DNA from: Hysterangium stoloniferum
Taxonomy: Eukaryota > Basidiomycota > Agaricomycetes > Hysterangiales > Hysterangiaceae
Reading direction: 5' to 3'
Length of the DNA stretch: 64,000 nucleotides
Assembly: GCA_015178975.1 (NCBI GenBank)
Contig: WHVD01000014.1
Location: 620,001-684,000 of the forward strand
Shown: positions 23,406 through 34,418 of the stretch, one piece after another
Position numbering within the stretch: position 1 is the stretch's first letter
Layout: each line of letters opens with the position of its first letter
Translations under genes and position numbers: made by a program
The notes under the pieces: generated by a model
The model's database searches: none
Seen by the model: only the letters and a program-made list of their open reading frames with translations
What the model was told of the DNA's origin: nothing

Positions 23406-23689
23406 ATATAAGTAGTTTTGTGGGTCAGAGTGGTCAGCAAAAAAACCCTTCACATGAGTCTCTTGTATATAAATATTTGTAATATTTCCATATTTGGAAT
23501 TTATGTAATGGCATCATACTTACATATTCTAGATGTGATAGAGCATATTCACAAATACTTTTGATATTTTTGCATTTTTATTCTTTGAGTTATCAGGGAT
23601 ATAAGTCTGAAGGGTGAAACATGCGAAGGGTTTTTTGAGTCACTCTATATGGTGGATACAAAGTGTTATATCTTGATTCCTCTCCATCA

Positions 23690-23790
23690 TGGAGTTACAT
23701 GGCAATTTTGTTTTGGGACCCAAAATGGAATTTTTATTGATTTTTGAACTCCACACTATGTACTTGGAACAGCTGGAACTTTTATGTCCA
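23690..23790 (-). repeat. dispersed repeat, inverted relative to 18325-18440
   Basis: The reverse complement shares CAATAAAAATTCCA(C/T)TTTGG, GGGTCCCAAAA and the GCTGTTCC(A/G)AGTACATAGTG block with 18340-18430. Two copies only; type unknown. Confidence 0.55.
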
Positions 23791-23927
23791 TAGCTAAGTT
23801 CAAGTTCTGAAAACAAAACATAATATTCTAATGTCATCCTTATATACATCCTGCTGGTATTTGTGTAATAGAAAGGTACAGATGGCTTGAATCAAACTAC
23901 CTGATTGTTATGTAAGCATGATGTGTG

Positions 23928-24062
23928 ACGTGACCCATGGGGGGCAAGCCCCCACCATGTTACCACCCCACAACTTTACTTGGTCACTTCATGACCTGGT
24001 GGATCAATAATAATATCTTTAAACACTATATCAGTAGTTTGTATTACCTTCTATGACCATGT
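23928..24062 (+). repeat. dispersed repeat G, uninterrupted (empty-site) copy
   Basis: TGACCCATGGGGGGCAAGCC through AACTTTACT and TCTTTAAACACTATATCAGT is repeated at 39704-39723 plus 40151-40245, where a family-A solo LTR splits it at GGCAAG. This copy therefore shows the pre-insertion sequence. Confidence 0.7.
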
Positions 24063-24100
24063 CATATTGAGGGCTTCTGTACATTCCAGCTTCCTATTTA

Positions 24101-24780
24101 TTCTCATTCATACACCCCTTCTCATTCATACACCCCTTCTCATTCATACACCCCTTCTCATTCATACACCCCTTCTCATTCATACACCCCTTCTCATTCA
24201 TACACCTCTCATTCATCTCATTCATACACCCCTTCTCATTCATACACCCCTTCTCATTCATACACCCCTTCTCATTCATACACCCCTTCTCATTCATACA
24301 CCCCTTCTCATTCATACACCCCTTCTCATTCATACACCCTTCTCATTCATACACCCCTTCTCATTCATACACCCCTTCTCATTCATACACCCCTTCTCAT
24401 TCATACACCCCTTCTCATTCATACACCCCTTCTCATTCATACACCCCTTCTCATTCATACACCCTTCTCATTCATACACCCCTTCTCATTCATACACCCT
24501 TCTCATTCATACACCCCTTCTCATTCATACACCCCTTCTCATTCATACACCCTTCATCACCCTTCTCATTCATACACCCCTTCTCATTCATACACCCCTT
24601 CTCATTCATACACCCCTTCTCATTCATACACCCCTTCTCATTCATACACCCCTTCTCATTCATACACCCCTTCTCATTCATACACCCTTCTCATTCATAC
24701 ACCCCTTCTCATTCATACACCCCTTCTCATTCATACACCCCTTCTCATTCATACACCCCTTCTCATTCATACACCCCTTC
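24101..24780 (+). repeat. 18-bp minisatellite, about 37 copies
   Basis: The unit TTCTCATTCATACACCCC is repeated almost perfectly over 680 bp. A few units lack one C (17 bp) and a few are rearranged (near 24206 and 24550). Because 18 is a multiple of three, all frames stay open: LLIHTP, FSFIHP or SHSYTP on the plus strand and MNEKGC on the minus strand. The open frames are a consequence of the repeat and not evidence of a gene. Confidence 0.95.
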
Positions 24781-25434
24781 TACTCACCTGTCTGTCATCC
24801 CTAACATCAGTGCCTTGGACTATGGAGCCACCATCTTGGGACCCCAACACTTGGTTTATATTGACATCCCTGTCTTTCAGCCTCCACAACTTCTTCTTAC
24901 CCTTGTAACCCTCTGGCACCCCAACATCAGAGCCCCCAGAACATGGTACCACCAGTACCCTGAAACCTGTTTTGTTGTAACCTACCCCTTTAGGGATTCT
25001 GTTCTGTCTTCATTCCTGATGCTCTCTTTTCATGTGTAAGTGCTATTTGCCACCTCACACCTTTCAGAATACTTTTGCTACATCACATTTAGTTCTAGCT
25101 TGTTCCTTGTTCCTTCCAATACTTCTTTTGATTCTGTCATGACTCTCACTTCTCCAATTGGCCCTCCAATTATCCATCCCACTGTAGTATAAAGCTCTTT
25201 CCATGTATGCTACAATTCTCTAGTGTGAAACTTGACCTAGGTTACCCTCCTCTTGTTTAAGTCTTCTTTACTTTTCTCTTAATACTCTTTACTCTACAAC
25301 TCTTAGTATTTTTGGCCCTCTGGTCAACTGAGCTAAACATTGTCTTTAGTCTTTATCATACTATCCACTCTGTTTGAAATACTGGAGCACCCTAATAGTT
25401 CATGTGAGAGTGCAACATATACATTGAAGCCAAG
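24781..25434. other. non-coding flank ending in dispersed repeat F (copy 3, inverted)
   Basis: No gene is recognised up to about 25285. From there to 25434 the reverse complement of repeat F is present (TTTGAAATACTGGAGCACCC, ACATTGAAGCCAAG), continuing beyond element C at 35233. Element C thus inserted in this repeat. Confidence 0.55.
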
Positions 25435-27521
25435 TGTTACGACCGGACAATCCTGCCAGACTCCGGGCACTAACCTGTACGCCACCATGCCCTACCCGCA
25501 CCAATTGTCTGTTTATAGGATTTCCCGCCCGGACTCCGTACGTCAAGACTTGTTATATTCGACCTCATTACAACACATATCAGTCACCGGACTTCCCTTG
25601 GACTCTGTCCCTGTCTATGTCTGTCTTCATCCCACGCATCAGTCACCAGACCCTGCTCAGAATCCCGTCACCACTCTAATTGAGCCCCATTCCCATTTTA
25701 GTCAAATGACCTGTCACAATTTGGACTCCGCTCCCACTCCATTTCCCGTTATGGGTTATGCTTTGTCACGATTCAGACTCCACTCCATTCCGTCCCATTC
25801 CTAACACCAATTTGGTGTTTACTATTCCTGTTTTATGTTTTGCTCGCTTTGTTTCATTATTACTGGATTCAGTATGACATTTACTCGACGGTCTATTTAA
25901 ACTGGCAGATGTTGTACATACAATCCAGTCAAAAAATCAGCTTAGATTCCTCCCAGTAATCTAATACATTTTCCGCTCTAAAAGCCCTACTTGATTCACA
26001 CCACTCACACTAGTCGGAGCCCACGGGCTCTCTCACCAATCTCGACTCACAACCCACAACCTCTGACCTACGACCCCTCGACCACGACCCTGTGATGTAT
26101 CAACATTATCTCATAATATTCTCTTAATTTTCTTTGAATTATTTAATATTTTCTCGAATTTCTATTGTATTTTTATTATGTTTATTGTGAAAAATAGGCC
26201 TTATTCCTTTTAACTTCGCATAAATAATAGCATATATGAACTCATATTATGCTATTGTATCTTAGTTAATTTATTATAATTTTTAACTAATTATTTATAT
26301 TTTATTTACTTAGTTATTACCTTTCGGCACCTTGTGCAGCCTAGTTTGCGCATTTTTGGAGTCATGTGACTTATTAGATAAGCCTCCAGTGTCAGGATGT
26401 CACACGAGTCTACCCGAGTCACACAAGTCACGAACGTGACTACCCGAGTCATTATTAGGTTCCGCCGACTCATCGTTTGCTCCCATCCCGGGACCGCGGC
26501 CTTGAACCTTCATGTTCAAGCAAGAGGTTAGAACCCTTGTCTCAGAGAAGGGAATCACATGTTAAACAAAGGGTAAATAATGAGTAGAATATGAGGTCAT
26601 TATGATCTCACTAATGACCTCATAAACTAAATAGTTAGCTCATCATTGAGTTAGCAAAATGTATATAAGGAGGGCCAAGTTTCCAATAAAACCAATCTAT
26701 CTCACACACATTTGCAGCACAGCACCAGCTTATTTAATCATCCTAAGGACAATAATAGCCTTAGTCTGATACACTCACTGCAAGCACCTACACTTGCAGC
26801 ATCTTGAATCTTTGTCAGCAACTCTTGAGCTTAGCTAATCATCTAAGTTCCCCAGCCTCACAGCTACCCCTTAGGCTTATTAATTAGATAATAAACCTAA
26901 TAAGTATCTAAGTATCCTTACTGAAATCCCTGCCAATACTAGATTACTCAAGGCCTAGCCCTAAGTTTATTGAATTAATCAAGTACAAGCACTCAGATAA
27001 TCCAATACAATTTATTTTCTCTATTAATAAATTATTTAACACCTTGTTAAATAACTATTAATAGTTACAAATAAGCACACAAGAATTTGAAGCTCTTATA
27101 TCAAGTCTCTGCCAAGTTACTGCGCATATATTCAGCTTCCAGCCCCTATTCTCAAGGAATAGTTCTTGTATTTGCTAAAAGAGTCATACACAGTTCTATT
27201 GAACCTTTCAATAATCAAAATAAGCATTGATTTGAGTTGTTTAAGCTTCATAGCGCAGCTCATTAATCTATCAGTATTTAAATTACTGGACCTTTGCTTG
27301 TTTTATTGTTGAAGCTCTGTGACACTATAGCATCTATTGAGCTATCTAAGAGAATCCCCTGAATACATTACAGACCCCCACCCGGACTCCCCGGGACTCC
27401 CGTCCGTCCGTCTGAAATTGGACAACATGATCTAGCAAGGGTGCAGCCTATAAGCTGAAGCCAAGTCCTACCGGATATCCCACGGGTTTCTCCGGAGACC
27501 TGCCCTGTACGTATCCTAACA
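25435..27521 (+). repeat. 5' LTR of element C, split by solo LTR D
   Basis: About 800 bp without the nested insertion, against 814 bp in the 3' LTR. The predicted transcript start reads AGTCAAAAAAT here (one change from AGTCAGAAAAT in the 3' LTR). It lacks about 13 bp present at 3' LTR positions around 35010-35025. Confidence 0.88.
26091..27372 (+). mobile_element. large solo LTR, family D (copy D1)
   Basis: A 1282-bp LTR inserted in the 5' LTR of element C with perfect TSD GACCC (26086-26090, 27373-27377). Its ends form an imperfect inverted repeat: TGTGATGTATC at the start and GAATACATTACA at the end. TATATAAGGAGGGCC at about 26661 is a likely promoter. No internal coding region of this family is present. 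Confidence 0.82.
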
Positions 27522-27523
27522 GT

Positions 27524-27534
27524 ATTTTCTGACT
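27524..27534 (+). other. predicted self-priming primer-binding site of element C
   Basis: ATTTTCTGACT starts 3 nt after the 5' LTR. It is exactly complementary to AGTCAGAAAAT (34910-34920 in the 3' LTR), which lies about 33 bp after TATTTAAA, where the RNA should begin. No TGG, the start of a tRNA-primed site, is present at this junction. In Tf1 of fission yeast the first 11 nt of the mRNA fold back to prime reverse transcription; the same arrangement is inferred here. Confidence 0.72.
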
Positions 27535-27557
27535 AACACTCGTAGATTGTTTTCATT

Positions 27558-28837
27558 ATGCCACCAAGAAGAAATACATGCACACAGGCATCATTACCTG
27601 GACCGTCGACTCTTCATTCCCCATTAACTTTGTATACCAGTCAGATGCTTGTGAACCAGACAGAATCCACGGAAGAAGCCCGTATTGAAGAAGTCCTGGA
27701 AAACCAGGATGAATCCAAGCACGAGGACGAATCCATGACCCCCGACAAGGGCAAAGGTGTCGAAGATCCTCTGCCTGTTCAACGACCGCACTTGGGGGAT
27801 CCTACTTCTGAATTTTTGGCAGGTACTATAGATAAATTCATGATGCACCTGCTCGAAGAATGGAAGAAAAAGGAACAAGAACCTCCACGGTCAAAAGTCA
27901 ATGCTCCAGAACCCTTCACGGGTTCCAACCCAAACAAGCTCTCTACTTTCCTCATGCAATGTCACTTCAATTTCTGCGATCGATCCGCTGCATTCTCCAT
28001 GGACTCCCGAAAAGTCAACTACGCACTTTCATACTTGTCGAAATCTGCGTTGAAATGGTTCAAACCGGCTTTTAGCGGAATTTCTGAGGAAGAGCCACTC
28101 TGGCTCGACAATTGGGATGCTTTTGTTGAGGAGCTTGAAACCAACTTTGGCCCATATGACCTGACAGGAGAAGCCGAGAATAGTCTCACAAATCTCCGTA
28201 TGAAGGACATGCAGCGCATCACCGACTATATCATCCAATTCAATAATCTTGCAGCTCACTGTCAGTGGGGCGATCCCACTCTCCGCCACCAATTCTATGC
28301 CAGTCTGCCATCCTGCCTTAAAGATGAAGTCTTGAAAGGAGAAGATGGCAAGCCAAAAACCCTGTCCTGTATGCACCTCAAAGCTCAAAACATGGATGCA
28401 CACTATTGGGAGCATCACGTGGAAGTTGCCTGTGAGACCTCCGTGGACAAAGTGAACAAGTCCACAGCAATAAAACCAACAACAACAATCCGTCAACCAG
28501 CAACAAAAACTCCACGCAATCCGACAAGAAGAACGATAAAAAGTCTTTAAACAATAACAACAACAATAACAATAAGGACAATAACAAGGGTCAACAGTCT
28601 GGTAAGCAAGCCAGAAAACCCGACCTCTCAGGCAAACTCAGACCCGATGACAAATTGACCCCACAGGAAAGACAATGTCGTATGGACAATAACCTCTGTC
28701 TCTTGTGCGGGAAACCTGGTCATTGAGTCCCAGAATGTCCACTGGCAAAAGTAAACTCTTCAAAGGGTCGAACAGCCAAGGCCTCCACGGAAACCCCATC
28801 GAAGGACAAACCGGCTTCCGACTCAAAAAAAGAGTAA
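27558..28837 (+). pseudogene. gag of element C
   Basis: The capsid-type protein starts MPPRRNTCTQ with an acidic N-terminal region, then PEPFTGSNPNKLSTFLMQC, LSKSALKWFKPAF and LTNLRMKDMQRITDYIIQFN, all typical of Tf1/sushi-group gag. The open frame stops at 28550, but a one-base shift near 28465 continues into an Asn/Lys-rich linker and a CCHC zinc knuckle, CRMDNNLCLLCGKPGH..VPEC. In the knuckle a TGA (28724-28726) replaces the residue after His. The frame finally ends at TAA 28835-28837. The closest relative in the window is the gag fragment at 56640-57300. Confidence 0.85.
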
Positions 28838-28953
28838 GCAACCCTGCGGACTCCGCACAGGTTGGGGGTTGCATTACCTCTCCGCACATTTAAGAGTTTA
28901 CTCGTCTCAACGCATCCGCTCTTTCGCATTCTGATTCATTTTTCATTAAACTT

Positions 28954-31900
28954 ATGTCTAATATGATTCCGAAACTCGTTTTTTCAGCTCTTATAGATTC
29001 CAGCCCGACTCATTGTTTTTTAGATACAAAATTCACACAAAACAATTCTTTGTCAACTTATTCAATAAATCCCATTGGTCTCTGCCTCTTTGATGGCACA
29101 AGTAATTCAGTTGTTACCCAAGCTTGTGATTTACCCATCTGTTTCCCGTGTGGAACATCTCAATTGGTCACTTTCTATGTGACCCAGTTAGACTCAAGTT
29201 GTTCGGTGGTCCTAGGACATAACTGGCTTACCCGCTACAATCTGTTGATTGACTGGATAGCTAACAGTATAACTTTCCGGACTCCTGCAGCAGCCGAGGA
29301 AACTGCGCCTGTCCCGGCCTTCACAGTACCCATGGCCTTCCTGGCACCTGCAGTCTCGAGGACTCCTGTGATCCCTATGGCACCAATGGCTTCCCCGGAA
29401 CCCACAGCACCTCTGTCCATTTCTCTGATTAATGCTGCAGCTTTTATTAGGGCTTCAAAGATGGATGGGTCCCAGGTGTTCACTATCAACTTAAAAATTG
29501 ATGAAACAACTGGATGTTTTTCAACCCCAGTATCTGAATCTGAGCAAGCCGCTGACCTAGAAGGCATCCCGGAGAAATATCATGACTTCGTGGATGTTTT
29601 TAGCAAGTGAAAAGCTGACTGGCTTCCGCCTCACAGAGAATATGACTTAAAAATCGATCTCAAAGATGGCGCCCAGCCACCCCTAGGACATATTTACCTG
29701 CTCTCGTCCACGGAACTTTCCGCAATCCGCGATTTCCTGGATGAACATTTGTCCATAGGTTTTATCAGACCCTCAAAGTCTCCTTTTGGAGCACCTGTTC
29801 TGTTTGTCAGAAAAAAGGATGGATCCCTTCGACTTTGTGTTGATTTTAGAGGACTCAATGCTGTCACCAAAAAGGATAAATATCCACTCCCACTTATATC
29901 TGATCTGCTCGATGCTCTGCGGAATGCCCGGATTTACACCAAAATAGATCTCAAACACGCCTATCATTTGGTCTGGATTGCTGCAGGCGACGAATGGAAA
30001 ACCACTTTTAGAACCCACTATGGGGCCTTCGAGTGGTTGGTGATCCCCTTTGGACTTACCAATGCTCCATCTGTTTTTCAGCATTTTATCAATGATATTT
30101 TCTCCGACATGCTCGATGTATGCGTCATTGTTTACTTGGACGACATTCTTATCTACTCTGAGAATCCCGTGGAACACGACAAACAAGTCCGTGAAGTTCT
30201 CTGGAGACTCAGACAACATGGTTTATTTGCGAATGGTAAAAAATGTACTTTTGACACGGACTCCGTGGAATACCTAGGTTTCATGATGGGACCTGATGGA
30301 CTCCGCATGGATGAAACTAAAGGGCAAGTCATCAAAGATTGGCCTGAACCCTGAAAAGTTAAAGATATACAATCCTTCCTCGGCTTTGCCAATTTTTACA
30401 GACGGTTTATCTGTGGATATTCCAACATCACGGTACCCCTTACCTGTCTTACCCGTAAGGGTACTCCATGGAATTTTAATGATAAGTGTCAAAAAGCTTT
30501 CAATCTTTTAAAAAATTCTTTTTCTACAGCTCCTATTCTGTCACATTGGAAACTGGACTTCCCGCTCATTGTTGAAACGGACGCCTTGGATTATGTGCTT
30601 GGAGCCATTTTTTCTATCCAGGACTCTGACGGAGAAGTCCACCCCGTGGCTTTTCTGTCCTGGACTTTTACTGGAGCAGAGCTCAACTACGATGTTCATG
30701 ATAAAGAACTCCTGGCAATCTTTTCAGCTTTCAAAGTGTGGTGACACTATTTGGAAGGTTCAGGAACTCCTATTGACATTGTAACAGATCACAAAAACCT
30801 GGAATACTTTTCTACCACAAAACCTTTGACCCGCCGGCAGGCCCGCTGGTCTGAATATCTATCTGCTTTCAACATGATTATCTGCTTTTGACCTGGCTGT
30901 CTCAGCGGCAAACCCAACGTTTTAACTAGACGATGGGACATCTATCCTAAAGAGGGGAGCAACGACTATGCCACGGTAAACCTGCACAACCTGAAACTTA
31001 TTTTCACGAATCAACAACTTACCGCATCAGTCCGCGCAACTTTCCTCGTCAATCCCATTGTCTGTGGAATTATCATTATGGATATTGAGAAGTTACATCA
31101 AGATATTCTATTGGCAATTCTGCTAGACCCAATTACTAAAGCTCACCTTGACAATCCTGTGGACCCCGGTCAACCCCGGTGGTCTCTTGATCAACATGGT
31201 TTCATTAGACTTGACAATCGAATCTATGTACCGGACTCCGACGGCCTCCACCTCAGGATCCTTCAATACAAACATGATCATCCACTCTCAGGACATTTCG
31301 GGTACAACAAAACTCTATCATTAATAAGAAGAGAATACACTTGGCCCAGACTCCATGGATTTGTTAAGCACTATTGTAAATCTTGCACTACTTGTCCCCG
31401 CTCGAAATCTCAGCGACACAAGCCATACGGCCTTTTGAAACAACTCCTGGTACTGGAACACCCGTGGAATTCTATCTCTATGGATTTCATTGAACACCTA
31501 CTGGATTCCAAAGGCTTTTCTGCCATTCTAGTCGTTGTTGACAGATTCTCAAAACAAGGTATATTCATCCCTACTTATGATACAATTACGTCCGTGCAGT
31601 TAGTGGAACTTTTCATTATCCATGTATTTTCCAAGCACGGAGTTCCATCCCATATGACTTCCAATCGAGGATCAGAGTTTGTGTCTCACTTCTTTAGATC
31701 CCTCAGGAAATCCTTGGACATGACATTACATTTCACGTCCGGACATCACCCGGAAGGTGACAGACAAACCAAACACGTCAACCAGACATTGGAACAATAT
31801 CTCCACGTATATTGCAACTACCAACAGGACAATTGGAAATCCTTGTTACCACTTGCAGAGTTTGCTTACAACAATGCACCTTTGGCACTACTGGTGTTTC

Positions 31901-32561
31901 CCCGCTCTTTGCAAATAAAGGATATAATCCAAATATTACAGTACATCCAGAATGAAATCTCGCCTCTGCTCGCACTCAAGAGTTCACCACAGACCTCCAC
32001 GAGCTCCACAAGGAACTCCGGACTGCAATACTGTCTGCCCAAGAGCAATATCAATATTCAGCGGACAAACACCAGATCTCGCCACCAAACGTCAAGATTG
32101 GTGATCGTGTTTTTGTCAAAGCTCAATTCTTCCGGACAATCCATCCATCAAAAAAGCTTGCTGAAAAATATTTAGGTCCGTTTGAAATTATCGCACAAGT
32201 AGGTTCAGTTTCTTGGAATCTATGGCTTCTGGATAGCATGCGCATGGTACACCTGGTATATCATGTTTCTATGCTAGAACCTTGTACTGCTAACACTATT
32301 CTGGATCACGTGCAATCCCCGCCTCCTCCGGTCATCATTGACGGAGAACCCGAGTTTAAAATCTCACAGATTTTAGATTCAAAAATTGATAAGCGTCGAC
32401 ACACTTGTAAACTGCTTTACTTGGTCAAGTGGGCGGGTTACAAGGGCACCAATGAAGAAACTTCATGGATTTTGGCCATGGAACTCAGTAATGCCACGGA
32501 AATTGTTACTGACTTTCATACAGCTTACCCACTCAAACCTGGACCACTATCATCTGTCTGA
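28954..32561 (+). pseudogene. pol of element C: PR-RT-RNaseH-IN-chromodomain
   Basis: Protease: ALIDSSPTHCFLD and VVLGHNWLTRYNLLIDW. Reverse transcriptase: [31 protein letters not shown], and the active-site YLDD at about 30135-30146. RNase H: VETDALDYVLGAIF and [12 protein letters not shown]. Integrase: the zinc-binding H..H..C..C (HPLSGHFGYNK..CKSCTTC), first catalytic Asp in SMDFIEH; the second is Asn (TSNRGSEF) and the Glu is Lys (RQTKHVNQTLEQYL). A frameshift near 31880 moves the C-terminal half to another frame, which ends in a chromodomain (KLLYLVKWAGYKGTNEETSW). Five in-frame stops (29608, 30352, 30742, 30889, 31953) are all TGA at positions where arginine is expected. Confidence 0.9.
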
Positions 32562-32750
32562 CCACACCCCGTGAACCCCGTGTTACATTTGGACTCATTT
32601 TCATTATTCCCTGTCACCCTATGTCTCTCTTTGCTTTTACAGGTTCTGACATGTTTCTTCAAGTCCTTAAGCGGTTTCTCTGCAGACTTTGACTTTTATG
32701 TTTTTTCACGCCTTACTTTTATATTCAAAAATTATTAAACTTTTATTATT

Positions 32751-33756
32751 TTATTCATCCACATTGATGGGGCTATCCTTTTTCCCTGCCTCCTGTTTTT
32801 CTGCCTCAGCTTTTCCCACCTCATTCATCTCCTCAGGCAGCTCCGCGACCTCTGTGGGCACCCCATCCTCATCTGACCCGGCCTCCTCGGAACTCCCAGC
32901 CTCTGGCATCTCATATACAAAGCTGGTGTACTCCACTAGGAACCTGTAATGGAGTGTGCAGAGATTGTTCGCCATGACTACACTAACCTTGTTGCTCTTC
33001 CAGAGCAACTCATTTTGTGCATCAATCCCGTCGGCGATCCGTCCCAGGGCCTCTTCCAAACCGGAGTATCCATCTGACCTGCTAACGACCCATGCCCCAG
33101 ATCCCGTGGCTGCTCATGGACGAGCGAGCACCTCACCTTAAGGTGCACGCACTGGTAGCACCCCAGTCCCCGCCCGGACTTTCAATTACATTCCGTGTTC
33201 CGGTCATTGCAACTGGAACACCGTGGATCGTTCCGCATTGGTAAATGGACTGGCACCGCCTTCTTTGTTTTCTGTTGATATGATCAGTTCCCACGGCAAT
33301 CCCACAGACCTGAGACTTACCTTCTGGGGGCTCTCTGGCTCCCCCTCAGACTTGGACTCCATCTCTGTCGCTTTGCACTGAAAAAACAAGTCAGTAAATT
33401 TGACAAGTTGAAGTTTTGGGACTTACCTTTCCCGCAACAATCGTGGCTCTCTCCGCGGCCACCCAGGCTTTCTCTGCCGCCACCCTGGCCTTCTCCATGG
33501 CCACCCGTGCAGCCTCCTCCTCATCCCTCTGCTTCTGCCTCACAGCCTCTTCCTCCGTGGCCACTGCTGCCTGGTACTCCCTATTCAGGGCCTCCTCGAC
33601 CTCCCAGGCTTCTCGTTCCGCCTCTTCTCACTGTCAGGATTGCTTGTCCCGCTGCGCCAATATTTGAACAGCGGAGAGCGGCACCCAGTACTGATTGCCC
33701 ATGGAGGGCCCAGCGGTTGGCAAAGGCTTATGCAGCGTGGGCTTTGGTCCCATCAT
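32751..33756 (-). pseudogene. antisense intron-containing gene with coiled coil and Cys6 cluster
   Basis: Opposite to the retroelement's genes, between chromodomain and 3' LTR. Exon 1 (33756-33427) starts MMGPKPTLHKPLPTAG and encodes a long Ala/Glu/Arg helix (EEALNREYQAAVATEEEAVR and similar), probably a coiled coil. Exon 2 is 33377-33321 and exon 3 starts at 33271; their introns have GTAAGT donors and CAG acceptors and keep frame. Exon 3 gives C-x2-C-x6-C-x8-C-x2-C-x6-C (CSSCNDRNTEC, then CYQCVHLKVRC), the spacing of a Zn2Cys6 cluster. The last part (to TAA 32751) holds EEALGRIADGIDAQNELL and an acidic tail; its frame differs by one base from exon 3, so an indel or an unseen intron lies at about 33080-33136. 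Three TGA stops sit at likely Arg codons. Role unknown; a captured host gene or an antisense accessory gene is possible. Confidence 0.65.
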
Positions 33757-33917
33757 GTCGATGATGGGGGTAATAAAGAAGAAGAAATTTCTATTTTTTC
33801 AAATTTATATATAGGCTCATCGCATTTGAACCTTACCTTCCAGATCACATGACTCTTTGACACATACATGTAACCGACATGACTTTTGACACATGCGCGT
33901 AGCCGACAAGAACCTTA

Positions 33918-34370
33918 CAGTGACCCAAAAAAGCATCTGGATGTTTGGTGAAATTGGAAAGATGGGTTTACAGCTCCAGAAATAAAATAGATAAAATTCT
34001 GAATAAATCAGAGGTAGGAGGTATACATCTGACCTACATGATGACATAAGCATGACATCATAGCTTTCCTTATTAGGAAAGTAGGAAATTAATAATGGAC
34101 ATGGTGCATCTGGACACTTTTTTTGCTCTTGTAATTAATTACTAGTTTTTACCAGTTTCAGTATTTAGTATACCCCCCCTTGGCCTTTAGTACTGCAGCA
34201 ACCCTTCTAGGCATGCTCTTGATCAATTCAAGGCATTTCTCCCTTGGAATACCCTCCCATTCCACCTCCACTCTCTCCCAGAGCTCCAATATGCTCTTGG
34301 GTGCCTCAGGGTATGTTCCAAGCCTTCTTTCCAATTTTACCAAACATCCAGATGCTTTTTTGGGTCACTG
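33918..34370 (-). mobile_element. Tc1-type MITE with a transposase C-terminal remnant
   Basis: A 453-bp element with inverted ends of about 45 bp (CAGTGACCCAAAAAAGCATC.. and its complement) and TA on each side (33916-33917, 34371-34372). The minus strand encodes the last 60 residues of a Tc1 transposase (LWERVEVEWEGIPREKCLEL, SMPRRVAAVLKAKGGYTKY, 34343-34158). It is an internal-deletion derivative that would need a transposase from elsewhere. Confidence 0.85.
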
Positions 34371-34405
34371 TATGTAGGCCTAGAGCCTCTTTGGGACTTC
34401 AGCAT

Positions 34406-34415
34406 AAAGGGAGGG
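34406..34415 (+). other. polypurine tract of element C
   Basis: AAAGGGAGGG ends 3 bp before the 3' LTR, the expected place and composition for the primer of plus-strand DNA synthesis. Confidence 0.7.
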
Positions 34416-34418
34416 TAC

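Larger units (their letters stand above)
21558..23645. mobile_element. composite Tc1-type element with duplicated inverted ends
   Basis: The outer boundaries are CAGTGACTCAAAAAACCCTT (21558) and its complement ending GAGTCACTC (23645), with TA on both outer sides. The first 500 bp (21558-22057) is a nearly identical inverted copy of the last 500 bp. A second internal terminal repeat starts at about 22063 and a third, diverged one lies inside the transposase at about 22755-22949. The terminal repeats are long, about 210 bp. The structure is an intact-looking element whose right end has been copied in reverse at its left. Confidence 0.8.

Noticed and set aside
24101-24780. CRISPR-like array
   Set aside because: The repeats are contiguous 18-bp units without spacers, in a eukaryotic genome.
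24067-24804. 245-codon open frame
   Set aside because: It is wholly composed of the 18-bp minisatellite, whose unit length makes all frames open.
27558-32561. Classic RIP as the cause of decay
   Set aside because: RIP favours CpA and creates TAA/TAG as well as TGA; the stops here are only TGA at CGA-type positions, which points to CpG deamination.
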